From contig CANETG010000183.1 of the NCBI GenBank assembly GCA_947440875.1, positions 1-5,647 of the forward strand: a stretch of 5,647 nt of DNA, in the 5' to 3' direction. The position numbers were made by a program, and so were the translations under genes. The notes under the pieces were generated by a model. The model saw nothing but the letters and a program-made list of their open reading frames with translations. It searched no databases and was not told where the DNA came from. This document shows, piece by piece, positions 1 to 5,045 of this stretch (positions are counted from its first letter, which is position 1; each line of letters begins with the position of its first letter). The stretch comes from Bacteriovoracaceae bacterium (GTDB taxonomy: Bacteria > Bdellovibrionota > Bacteriovoracia > Bacteriovoracales > Bacteriovoracaceae).

Positions 1-1250
1 ATTCCTTCCGGAACTAGTTTTGACACTTCTTCTACGGCACTCTGACCGTAGCGGTCTTTTGACCCTTTTTCCATCGCCCCAAGAGAACCCATTCCACGGT
101 ACATTTTATAAGCGCGGCCTTGATAGAGCACCATTTCACCTGGAGCTTCGTCAGTTCCTGCAAATAGAGATCCGATCATGACGGTCGACGCACCACCGGC
201 GAGAGCTTTCACGATGTCACCGGAGAATTTTATTCCCCCGTCAGCGATGAAAGGAATGTCTGCTTTTTCACAAGGAACTCTGCAGTCAAAGATCGCTTGC
301 ATCTGAGGCACACCGATACCAGCGATGACTCTCGTCGTACAAATGGATCCCGGACCGATTCCGACTTTAATTCCATCGACACCCGCAGCGATGAGATCTT
401 CGCATGCCTTTGAGGTGGCGACGTTCCCAGCGACGACATCAACATCCTTCGCCATTTTCTTGATGATTTTCACCATCTCGATCACACCTTTCGAGTGTCC
501 GTGAGCCGTGTCGATAACAATGGCGTCCACCGAAGCCTTAATCAAGGCCTCAGCGCGTTTGACTTCCTTGTCTCCGACGCCAATGGCAGCAGCGACACGA
601 AGACGCCCAAACTGATCTTTATTCGCGAGAGGGTAGGCGATTGTTTTTTCAATATCTTTAATGGTGATGAGTCCGCGGAGTTGACCTTCTTTATTGACGA
701 CCGGAAGTTTTTCTACCCGATGCTGTTGGAGAATAAGTTTCGCTGCTTCGAAATTCGTTCCTTCCGGAGCCGTTACAAGATTTTTAGATGTCATGACATC
801 TTTTACTTTCTTTGACGTATCCGAAACAAATCGGAGATCGCGATTCGTGATCATCCCCACCAGTTTTTTATCTCCGTCGATAACGGGAAACCCAGAAATT
901 TTATATTTTTTCATGAGATCAAAAAGTGCCGAGATCGATTGCTCAGGAGTAACGGTGAAAGGATTAATAATCATTCCTGATTCATACTTCTTCACTTTCT
1001 CGACTTCGAACGCTTGCTCTTCCGGAGTGAGGTTTTTGTGGATGACACCGATTCCACCTTCCTGGGCCATCACAATCGCAGTCCGGGATTCCGTCACCGT
1101 ATCCATCGCCGATGAGACAATCGGAATATTCATCGTAATGTTGCGGGAAAAACGCGTTTTCAATTCGACTTCGGTGGGGAGGACTTCAGAATAGTTTGGG
1201 ACTATCAAAACATCATCATACGTCAGAGCTAAATCTTCAGTATAAAACAT
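1..1250 (-). CDS. guaB: IMP dehydrogenase, 3' end beyond window
   Basis: Catalyses the NAD-dependent oxidation of IMP to XMP, the committed step of guanine nucleotide synthesis in the cytosol. 416 codons are visible. The N-terminus LTYDDVLIVP and SSAMDTVTE (about 46-54) are typical of the family. Two CBS domains interrupt the barrel at about 95-205. The catalytic loop GPGSICTTR places the nucleophilic Cys at residue 304. DGGIKFSGD (337-345), the phosphate-binding GSLFAGT (360-366), YRGMGSLGAM (384-393) and the flap Arg400-Tyr401 all follow in order. The Escherichia coli enzyme has 488 residues, so about 70 are cut off by the window edge at LVPEG. The start at 1250 is chosen because AAGGA (1263-1259) lies 8 nt upstream; an in-frame ATG at 1259 abuts the same site with no spacing. 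The gene lies 59 nt downstream of the response regulator. A hairpin covers its ribosome binding site. No key residue is missing in the visible part. Confidence 0.97.
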   Translation of the reverse strand, partial: MFYTEDLALTYDDVLIVPNYSEVLPTEVELKTRFSRNITMNIPIVSSAMDTVTESRTAIVMAQEGGIGVIHKNLTPEEQAFEVEKVKKYESGMIINPFTVTPEQSISALFDLMKKYKISGFPVIDGDKKLVGMITNRDLRFVSDTSKKVKDVMTSKNLVTAPEGTNFEAAKLILQQHRVEKLPVVNKEGQLRGLITIKDIEKTIAYPLANKDQFGRLRVAAAIGVGDKEVKRAEALIKASVDAIVIDTAHGHSKGVIEMVKIIKKMAKDVDVVAGNVATSKACEDLIAAGVDGIKVGIGPGSICTTRVIAGIGVPQMQAIFDCRVPCEKADIPFIADGGIKFSGDIVKALAGGASTVMIGSLFAGTDEAPGEMVLYQGRAYKMYRGMGSLGAMEKGSKDRYGQSAVEEVSKLVPEG

Positions 1251-1257
1251 AAACGCC

Positions 1258-1281
1258 ATCCTTTTGATTTACCAAAAGGAT
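1258..1281 (-). promoter_or_regulatory. Hairpin enclosing the guaB ribosome binding site
   Basis: A perfect inverted repeat: ATCCTTTTG, a 6-nt loop, then CAAAAGGAT, read on the minus strand. The whole Shine-Dalgarno AAAAGGA sits in the 3' arm, ending 8 nt before the guaB ATG, so the folded leader would hide the ribosome binding site. There is no U-run after either arm on either strand, so it is not an intrinsic terminator. It could act in RNA as a translational switch or in DNA as an operator; the sequence does not decide. A -10-like TACAAT at 1304-1299 lies just upstream but has no convincing -35 partner. Confidence 0.55.
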
Positions 1282-1309
1282 AGCTGAAATGATGATAGAT
1301 TGTAGAGGA

Positions 1310-1987
1310 CTATATGCGGAGAACGTAGCCGAGATTTTTCAGCGTTTTAATATGAGCCGAAAACGGCTTCAACTTCCGGCGAAGGTTCGAGAAATGTGTG
1401 TCGAGGTTGTTCACTTCAACGTGCACGTCTTTCCAGAGCATATGAATAAGATCATCTTTGTGGATCACTCTGTTCGGGTTTTGAGAGAGTACCAAAAGGA
1501 GCTGGTATTCTTTAGGCGTCAAACGAACAGCTTGGTTGTTAAGAATGACTTGATGGCCATCGAGATCGATTGTCAAATCCTTGAACTTAATCACCTTATT
1601 GTTCTGAAGATTTCTTTTCGAGAGAACGACGCGGTTGCGAATCCTCGCTGCGAGCTCTTCAGTTTGAACCGGTTTAATAAGGAAGTCGTCAGCGCCAATC
1701 TCAAGACCCTTCACTCGAGCACCCATGTCTGAGTCCCCAGTGAGGAAGAGTACGGGAAGATTGGATTTCGCACGCTTAACTTCTTCATACACCTGGAAGC
1801 CATCTTTGCCAGGGATGTGAAGGTCGAGAAGGATCGCATCCGTGTAGTTGTTGCGGATGAATTCAAGTCCTTTATCCGGCTCTGTAAAAGTCTCCAGAGT
1901 GAATGAGTCCGAGAGAGAGCTCGAGAGCGCTTCTAGGAGGTCTTTGTTGTCGTCAATGATAGTAACATGCATTCTATTTTTTTCCAT
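1310..1987 (-). CDS. OmpR-family response regulator, orphan
   Basis: A 225-aa two-component response regulator: an N-terminal receiver followed by a winged-helix DNA-binding domain. The receiver shows the acidic pair Asp12-Asp13, the phospho-acceptor Asp55 in ILLDLHIPG, Thr83 in FLTGD and Lys105 in LIKP, a complete active site. The output domain (about 133-225) has LTPKEYQLL, the recognition-helix region NNLDTHFSNLRRKL and the closing GYVLRI, all typical of the OmpR/PhoB subfamily. Length is normal. No sensor histidine kinase is visible, so signal and targets are unknown. Start: ATG 1987 has no Shine-Dalgarno but has TATTAT exactly 6 nt upstream, suggesting a leaderless message. ATG 1972 (residue 6) is an alternative, with a weak GGA about 10 nt upstream. 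An 8-bp palindrome AGGCGCCT at 2000-2007 could be an operator. guaB follows after 59 nt and may be co-transcribed. Confidence 0.93.
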   Translation of the reverse strand: MEKNRMHVTIIDDNKDLLEALSSSLSDSFTLETFTEPDKGLEFIRNNYTDAILLDLHIPGKDGFQVYEEVKRAKSNLPVLFLTGDSDMGARVKGLEIGADDFLIKPVQTEELAARIRNRVVLSKRNLQNNKVIKFKDLTIDLDGHQVILNNQAVRLTPKEYQLLLVLSQNPNRVIHKDDLIHMLWKDVHVEVNNLDTHFSNLRRKLKPFSAHIKTLKNLGYVLRI

Positions 1988-1993
1988 GGAGCC

Positions 1994-1999
1994 ATAATA
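1994..1999 (-). promoter_or_regulatory. Candidate -10 element of the response regulator gene
   Basis: TATTAT, one mismatch from TATAAT, is followed by exactly 6 nt and then the ATG at 1987, so the expected transcription start coincides with the start codon. The best -35 is weak (TTCATA, 18-nt spacer). The rest of the gap 1988-2129 shows no clear terminator for the upstream operon, only the palindrome AGGCGCCT at 2000-2007 and short AT-rich stretches. Confidence 0.3.
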
Positions 2000-2129
2000 A
2001 GGCGCCTATAGATAGAATATGAAATCAAGATTCCTTAATTCTTACGATCTGACTTTTAGGATGTAAAATCCCTGTGACATCAAGGACTTTGAAGTGCTTA
2101 AGGTGGCATTAATCTATCGTTCTTAAGGA

Positions 2130-3128
2130 CTAGTAACTCTTTAAATCTTGGATAAGACTATCCAGTTCTTTCGTGAACTTAGGTTGCTCTAAGACTTTTC
2201 TCTTAAGGGAGTCCTCAAACTCAGGATCGAGCGTTTGGGGTGCAATTTTTTTGGGTGCCGGTACGACAGGAGCTATAGAAGCAGGCATTCTGGGTGCCTC
2301 CACCGGTTTCCAACTTGTCCCAAAATACCTAATAGGAGCATGTCCAAGGTTCACTGTTTTCTCTTGGCTTACTTTACTAACTTTTTTTGCAAAGTAATTC
2401 TGGGCACCACCACTCACCGAGGCAGGAAGGCGATTCGTTTTAATAAAAGTAATTTCACCTTTTTTGGCAGAACTTTCCACTGAGGCAATGGATCGCGCGG
2501 GAGCAATTCCCGTTTTTATTTCTTCAGGAAGTTTTTTAAATTCCGACAGAGCACTGTCCAGAGACGTGAGCCCCACTTTCGTCGGAGCTCTCGGTGCTCC
2601 GTTCTCAACTTCTGGATCGACGAGAGTGAAGGTCCCCGCCGGCACAGAGTATTTGAGATTTCGCTCGAGGACGTTTGAAACTTCAACGTCTCCGCTTACG
2701 ACAAGAAACTGCGATCGGCTCGTTGCCTGATCAAAAGTTGCGATGAATTCGCCTTTCTTAAAACTCGCGTGGCCATTTGCAGTTGTCAGGGCCAGTGGGA
2801 AGCGACCGTTGAGACATTGAATCCAAGTTTTTCCACGTTTCAGCTGCGCTGAGCGATCAAAAAGCTTCAAGTGTGTTCCGCCGATAAGGTGATACGTGGA
2901 ATCGTAGTAATCATTGAGCGTAATCGTTCCACCTTCTTCCACCATCACTTCGGATTTATCTTCGAGATGATCGTTGGCCTTGAGAGTGGCAGTTTTCCCG
3001 TCGGGCTTAACGACGAACACAGAGCCGGAGAGCTCTGTGACTTGCGCGACTGGCTTTGCCCACAGAGGGAAAGCCATGAAAGCGAGAAGGAAAAGACTAC
3101 TTTTTGACTTTGTAAATAATGTCTTCAT
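2130..3128 (-). CDS. Secreted FecR-domain protein
   Basis: A 332-aa exported protein, presumably periplasmic. Residues 1-24 form a signal peptide: a basic n-region with three lysines, the hydrophobic stretch LFLLAFMAFPLW, and a likely cleavage after Ala24. Residues about 28-175 resemble a FecR domain, with the pattern VTELSGSVFVV, a charged turn, SEVMVEEGGTITL, then repeated beta-strand segments such as GKTWIQCLNG and FLVVSGDVEV and the end YSVPAGTFTLV. The C-terminal half (about 180-332) is low-complexity, rich in Lys, Ala and Pro (274-303), and ends in a charged helix; I recognise no domain there. FecR domains occur in sigma-factor regulators but also in many surface proteins. No TonB receptor or ECF sigma gene is nearby, so a role in iron signalling is not supported. 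Its start overlaps the TPR gene by 32 nt (AGG 4 nt upstream), implying translational coupling and a joint envelope function. Confidence 0.82.
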   Translation of the reverse strand: MKTLFTKSKSSLFLLAFMAFPLWAKPVAQVTELSGSVFVVKPDGKTATLKANDHLEDKSEVMVEEGGTITLNDYYDSTYHLIGGTHLKLFDRSAQLKRGKTWIQCLNGRFPLALTTANGHASFKKGEFIATFDQATSRSQFLVVSGDVEVSNVLERNLKYSVPAGTFTLVDPEVENGAPRAPTKVGLTSLDSALSEFKKLPEEIKTGIAPARSIASVESSAKKGEITFIKTNRLPASVSGGAQNYFAKKVSKVSQEKTVNLGHAPIRYFGTSWKPVEAPRMPASIAPVVPAPKKIAPQTLDPEFEDSLKRKVLEQPKFTKELDSLIQDLKSY

Positions 3129-3798
3129 AGTACCTGCTTAATAATTTCCATTCATCTGTATTACGATATTTCAGGCGAAACTCTTCAACGGTGGTGAGGA
3201 ACTTTTGGTGCTCTCCCTGTTGATACTGAGAAAGAGCGAGCCAAAGTTTAGCACCCCGATAGAACTCTGATTTCGGATAATTGCTGACTAACTTCGAGAG
3301 GTGTTTTTCTGCCCAATCGTATCGTTTGCCAGTTTCGAAGGCGGCCACACCTGCGCCAAAGAGAACACGGTCACTCACGATCTTATCTTTGGAAAAACGA
3401 TCGATGAGTTCATTGTAAAACTGAGCTGATTTTTCATAATTCTTGAAATGAAGTTCTTTCTCACCGATGGCAAGAAGTTTTTCTGGAGACCATTTGTAGA
3501 CTTCGTAATTCACAAGATCATCAGCTTTCATTTGCGGGACACTTGCGATGGAGCGACTCTTCCCACTGGCCTGAGAAGCAAAGAATTTATTTTTTGAATC
3601 GAGTTCGTTCATCTTGTAAGTGAGATCTGAAACCTGAGCGCGGAGTTCACGGTTTTCTTTTGCGAGCTGGAGTGCTTTCTTCTCGAAGTGAAGCTGAGCA
3701 TCCCACTTCTCAATCACACCAATATGAACTTTTTCCACTTTCCATAAGTAGTAACCTGCGCTCGCAGAGACAAGAAGGAATACGATAAAGATTTTCAT
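3097..3798 (-). CDS. Membrane-anchored coiled-coil and TPR protein
   Basis: A 233-aa protein. Residues 2-19 are a hydrophobic N-terminal segment without an obvious cleavage site, so probably an inner-membrane anchor. About 30-72 is a charged heptad-like coiled coil (KENRELRAQVSDL, then YKMNELDSKN). About 105-215 carries TPR-like helical pairs: EKLLAIGEKELHFKNYEKSA, then FGAGVAAFETGKRYDWAEKH, then WLALSQYQQGEHQ. Coiled coil plus TPR recalls CpoB/YbgF, but no tol-pal genes are present and the match is architectural only. The start at 3798 is chosen because AGAGGA (3811-3806) lies 7 nt upstream and the signal-anchor begins there; an in-frame ATG at 3834 would add 12 residues with no such site. 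It is the first gene of an operon with the FecR-domain gene, which begins inside its 3' end. A FliA-like promoter lies upstream. TPR proteins usually act as scaffolds, so a partner of the FecR protein is plausible but inferred. Confidence 0.82.
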   Translation of the reverse strand: MKIFIVFLLVSASAGYYLWKVEKVHIGVIEKWDAQLHFEKKALQLAKENRELRAQVSDLTYKMNELDSKNKFFASQASGKSRSIASVPQMKADDLVNYEVYKWSPEKLLAIGEKELHFKNYEKSAQFYNELIDRFSKDKIVSDRVLFGAGVAAFETGKRYDWAEKHLSKLVSNYPKSEFYRGAKLWLALSQYQQGEHQKFLTTVEEFRLKYRNTDEWKLLSRYYEDIIYKVKK

Positions 3799-3838
3799 GA
3801 GATCATCCTCTAAGTGGGCCAAAGTATGGCACAAAATC

Positions 3839-3866
3839 CTATCGGACTTTCTCGCTTCTACCTTTA
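3839..3866 (-). promoter_or_regulatory. FliA-like promoter of the TPR-FecR operon
   Basis: On the minus strand TAAAGGTA (3866-3859), a 12-nt spacer, then TCCGATAG (3846-3839). Against the enterobacterial FliA consensus TAAAGTTT-N11-GCCGATAA this is 6/8 at each box, with a spacer one base longer. It would give a leader of about 35 nt containing the ribosome binding site. It lies back to back with a stronger match on the plus strand. Confidence 0.35.
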
Positions 3867-3871
3867 GGAAT

Positions 3872-3899
3872 TAAAGTTTTTCTCTCATTCAGACGATAA
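3872..3899 (+). promoter_or_regulatory. FliA-like promoter of the 142-aa membrane protein gene
   Basis: TAAAGTTT (3872-3879) matches the FliA -35 consensus at all eight positions. GACGATAA (3892-3899) matches the -10 consensus GCCGATAA at seven of eight. The spacer is 12 nt rather than 11. The predicted transcription start is near 3905-3907, leaving a leader of about 15 nt with the ribosome binding site at its very 5' end, which is tight. A weaker sigma-70 reading (TTAAAG, 18 nt, GATAAG) shares the same bases. Confidence 0.5.
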
Positions 3900-3921
3900 G
3901 AACCAAGGGAGACATTCTTAC

Positions 3922-4350
3922 ATGCATTATCGGACATTTATCATCCTGAGCTTACTCCTATCCGGACACGTCTGGGGAGTCGATAGGAAGCCTGCCGTTG
4001 AAGATTTTGTAGGAATCGAAATCGACCATCCTGAGACAACTCCTCAAGGAACAGATTCATTGGTCAACCTTGAGAAAGAAATTCAGACGATTAGTGCTGA
4101 AGCGTACACTGTAAAAGCCCCAAAAAAATCAATGACGAGCCAGCCAAGTCCAATCATTTGGTCGGCGACGAACACGATAGCTTTTGTTCTTTTTTTAGGA
4201 CTTCCACTTTTCTCATGGCTTTTTGTGATGAATCGTTTACGCAAGCGTGCTGGTGTCGATAGTGCCTCAAATGTAGAAGTGCTTGAAAAATATCGCCGTG
4301 ATCGTGAGCAGTCTAAAAAGAACGAAGCGGTCTCAAAGAAAGCGTCCTAG
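3922..4350 (+). CDS. Small single-pass membrane protein, unknown function
   Basis: 142 residues that I do not recognise. Residues 1-19 look like a cleavable signal peptide (FIILSLLLSG core, possible cleavage after Gly19). About 20-78 is a polar, acidic segment expected in the periplasm. About 82-103 is a strong transmembrane helix (TIAFVLFLGLPLFSWLFVM), followed by RLRKR (105-109), a positive-inside signal that places the charged 35-residue tail in the cytoplasm. The topology resembles FliO, but the tail lacks the hydrophobic segments usual in FliO, so I do not assign it. Start: GGGAG (3907-3911) lies 10 nt upstream. It is divergent from the TPR-FecR operon and preceded by a FliA-like promoter, hinting at a motility or motile-phase role. 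Its stop overlaps the stop of the convergent gene in a shared CTAG. Confidence 0.8.
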   Translation: MHYRTFIILSLLLSGHVWGVDRKPAVEDFVGIEIDHPETTPQGTDSLVNLEKEIQTISAEAYTVKAPKKSMTSQPSPIIWSATNTIAFVLFLGLPLFSWLFVMNRLRKRAGVDSASNVEVLEKYRRDREQSKKNEAVSKKAS

Positions 4351-4985
4351 ATCTTCGTCCATTCCCCGCCACCTTTATACTCATAGATGTGTTGAATGTG
4401 CCCGAAGTGGACAATGATCTCACGCTTGAGATCCTCATTGAGATCTCTCACGTCGACTTTAAATTCTCTGCGCCAATATTGATCTCGCTGCGCCTGTTTT
4501 TCTTGATAGATATGCGGGCCAGGATTAAGAGTCAGAGAAGAAAGTTTATTATCTTCCCAAGTGAGAAAATAGATTCGGGCAGTGGATTCAAAACGAAGAC
4601 CTTTAGTAATCCCTTCATCAAAAAAGACAATGAGCGTTTTAATCCTTGGGGTAAGGTGAACTAAACGGAGTTTATAAATTGAGCTCTCACCGCCAGAAGC
4701 GTAGAACTTTGCTGAAAATAAATTTCCCCGGGTGGAATTCATAATCGAAAGCCAATCAATTCCGTCTCGCTTCTCCGGCTGGAGGATTTCTTCAATCCCG
4801 TCCCCATCGAGATCGACCATGTATTCGGACCCCTTCACCAGGTAGTTTCTGACAAAACTTTCCTTCGGGTCTGCCACCTGCGGCAGTTCTCCTGTGAGAA
4901 TGTGACGGTAATACCTCTCATCTTGAGCGAAAACTTCGGTACCTCCGAGGAGAAAAAAGCAGAAAACAATCCATTGCTGCAGCAT
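4347..4985 (-). CDS. Secreted protein with a DxDGDG loop, unknown function
   Basis: 212 residues. A signal peptide is clear: WIVFCFFLLGG core and cleavage motif VFA before Gln21. At 58-66 the sequence DLDGDGIEE matches the calcium-binding DxDxDG loop found in FG-GAP/VCBS and EF-hand-like repeats, here as a single copy. The rest alternates beta-like segments (LRLVHLTPRIKTLIVFF, TARIYFLTW) and ends with GGGEW. This pattern recalls secreted beta-propeller-like proteins that report 'variable defined by integer and content' repeats, but the family is not identified. The frame stays open upstream to 5240, but that extension lies antisense to the 5046 gene and the signal peptide begins at 4985. There is no Shine-Dalgarno; TACAAT ends 6 nt before the ATG, which suggests a leaderless message. 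Convergent with the 142-aa gene. Confidence 0.8.
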   Translation of the reverse strand: MLQQWIVFCFFLLGGTEVFAQDERYYRHILTGELPQVADPKESFVRNYLVKGSEYMVDLDGDGIEEILQPEKRDGIDWLSIMNSTRGNLFSAKFYASGGESSIYKLRLVHLTPRIKTLIVFFDEGITKGLRFESTARIYFLTWEDNKLSSLTLNPGPHIYQEKQAQRDQYWRREFKVDVRDLNEDLKREIIVHFGHIQHIYEYKGGGEWTKI

Positions 4986-4991
4986 GAGTTC

Positions 4992-5018
4992 ATTGTAACT
5001 TAAGTTCGCGTTTGTTAA
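4992..5018 (-). promoter_or_regulatory. Candidate promoter of the secreted-protein gene
   Basis: TTAACA (5018-5013, 5/6 against TTGACA), a short 15-nt spacer, then TACAAT (4997-4992, 5/6 against TATAAT). Six nt follow before the ATG at 4985, so transcription would begin at or next to the start codon. It lies almost wholly within the oppositely directed promoter of the 5046 gene. Confidence 0.4.
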
Positions 5019-5021
5019 TAT
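4993..5021 (+). promoter_or_regulatory. Candidate sigma-70-type promoter of the 5046 gene
   Basis: TTGTAA (4993-4998, 4/6) and TAATAT (5016-5021, 4/6) are separated by an ideal 17 nt. The predicted start near 5028 gives a leader of about 18 nt that carries the strong ribosome binding site AAGGAAGG at 5032-5039. Each box overlaps a box of the minus-strand promoter. Confidence 0.45.
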
Positions 5022-5045
5022 GACGAGATTCAAGGAAGGTTTTGC

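Noticed and set aside
495..1194. Plus-strand open frames opposite guaB
   Set aside because: They lie wholly antisense to a fully conserved guaB and encode no recognisable domain; they are shadows.
1258..1281. Hairpin read as a terminator after the response regulator
   Set aside because: No U-run follows either arm on either strand, and the arm coincides with the guaB Shine-Dalgarno.
1271..1500. Ten-base repeat ACCAAAAGGA at 1271-1280 and 1491-1500
   Set aside because: One copy is inside the response regulator coding sequence; a single 10-mer pair is expected by chance and has no shared context.
1289..1732. 147-codon plus-strand open frame
   Set aside because: Antisense to the conserved output domain and the C-terminal receiver of the response regulator; no ribosome binding site or motif supports it.
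2130..3128. FecR-type iron-uptake regulator
   Set aside because: No ECF sigma factor or TonB receptor is adjacent, and the protein has a cleavable signal peptide rather than the usual cytoplasmic N-terminus plus membrane anchor.
3799..3834. In-frame upstream ATG (3834) of the TPR gene
   Set aside because: It would add a polar 12-residue N-terminus; the ATG at 3798 has AGAGGA at 7 nt and begins the hydrophobic anchor.
3922..4350. Assignment of the 142-aa protein as FliO
   Set aside because: Only the topology agrees; the cytoplasmic tail lacks the hydrophobic segments usual in FliO and no fliP/fliQ/fliN genes are adjacent.
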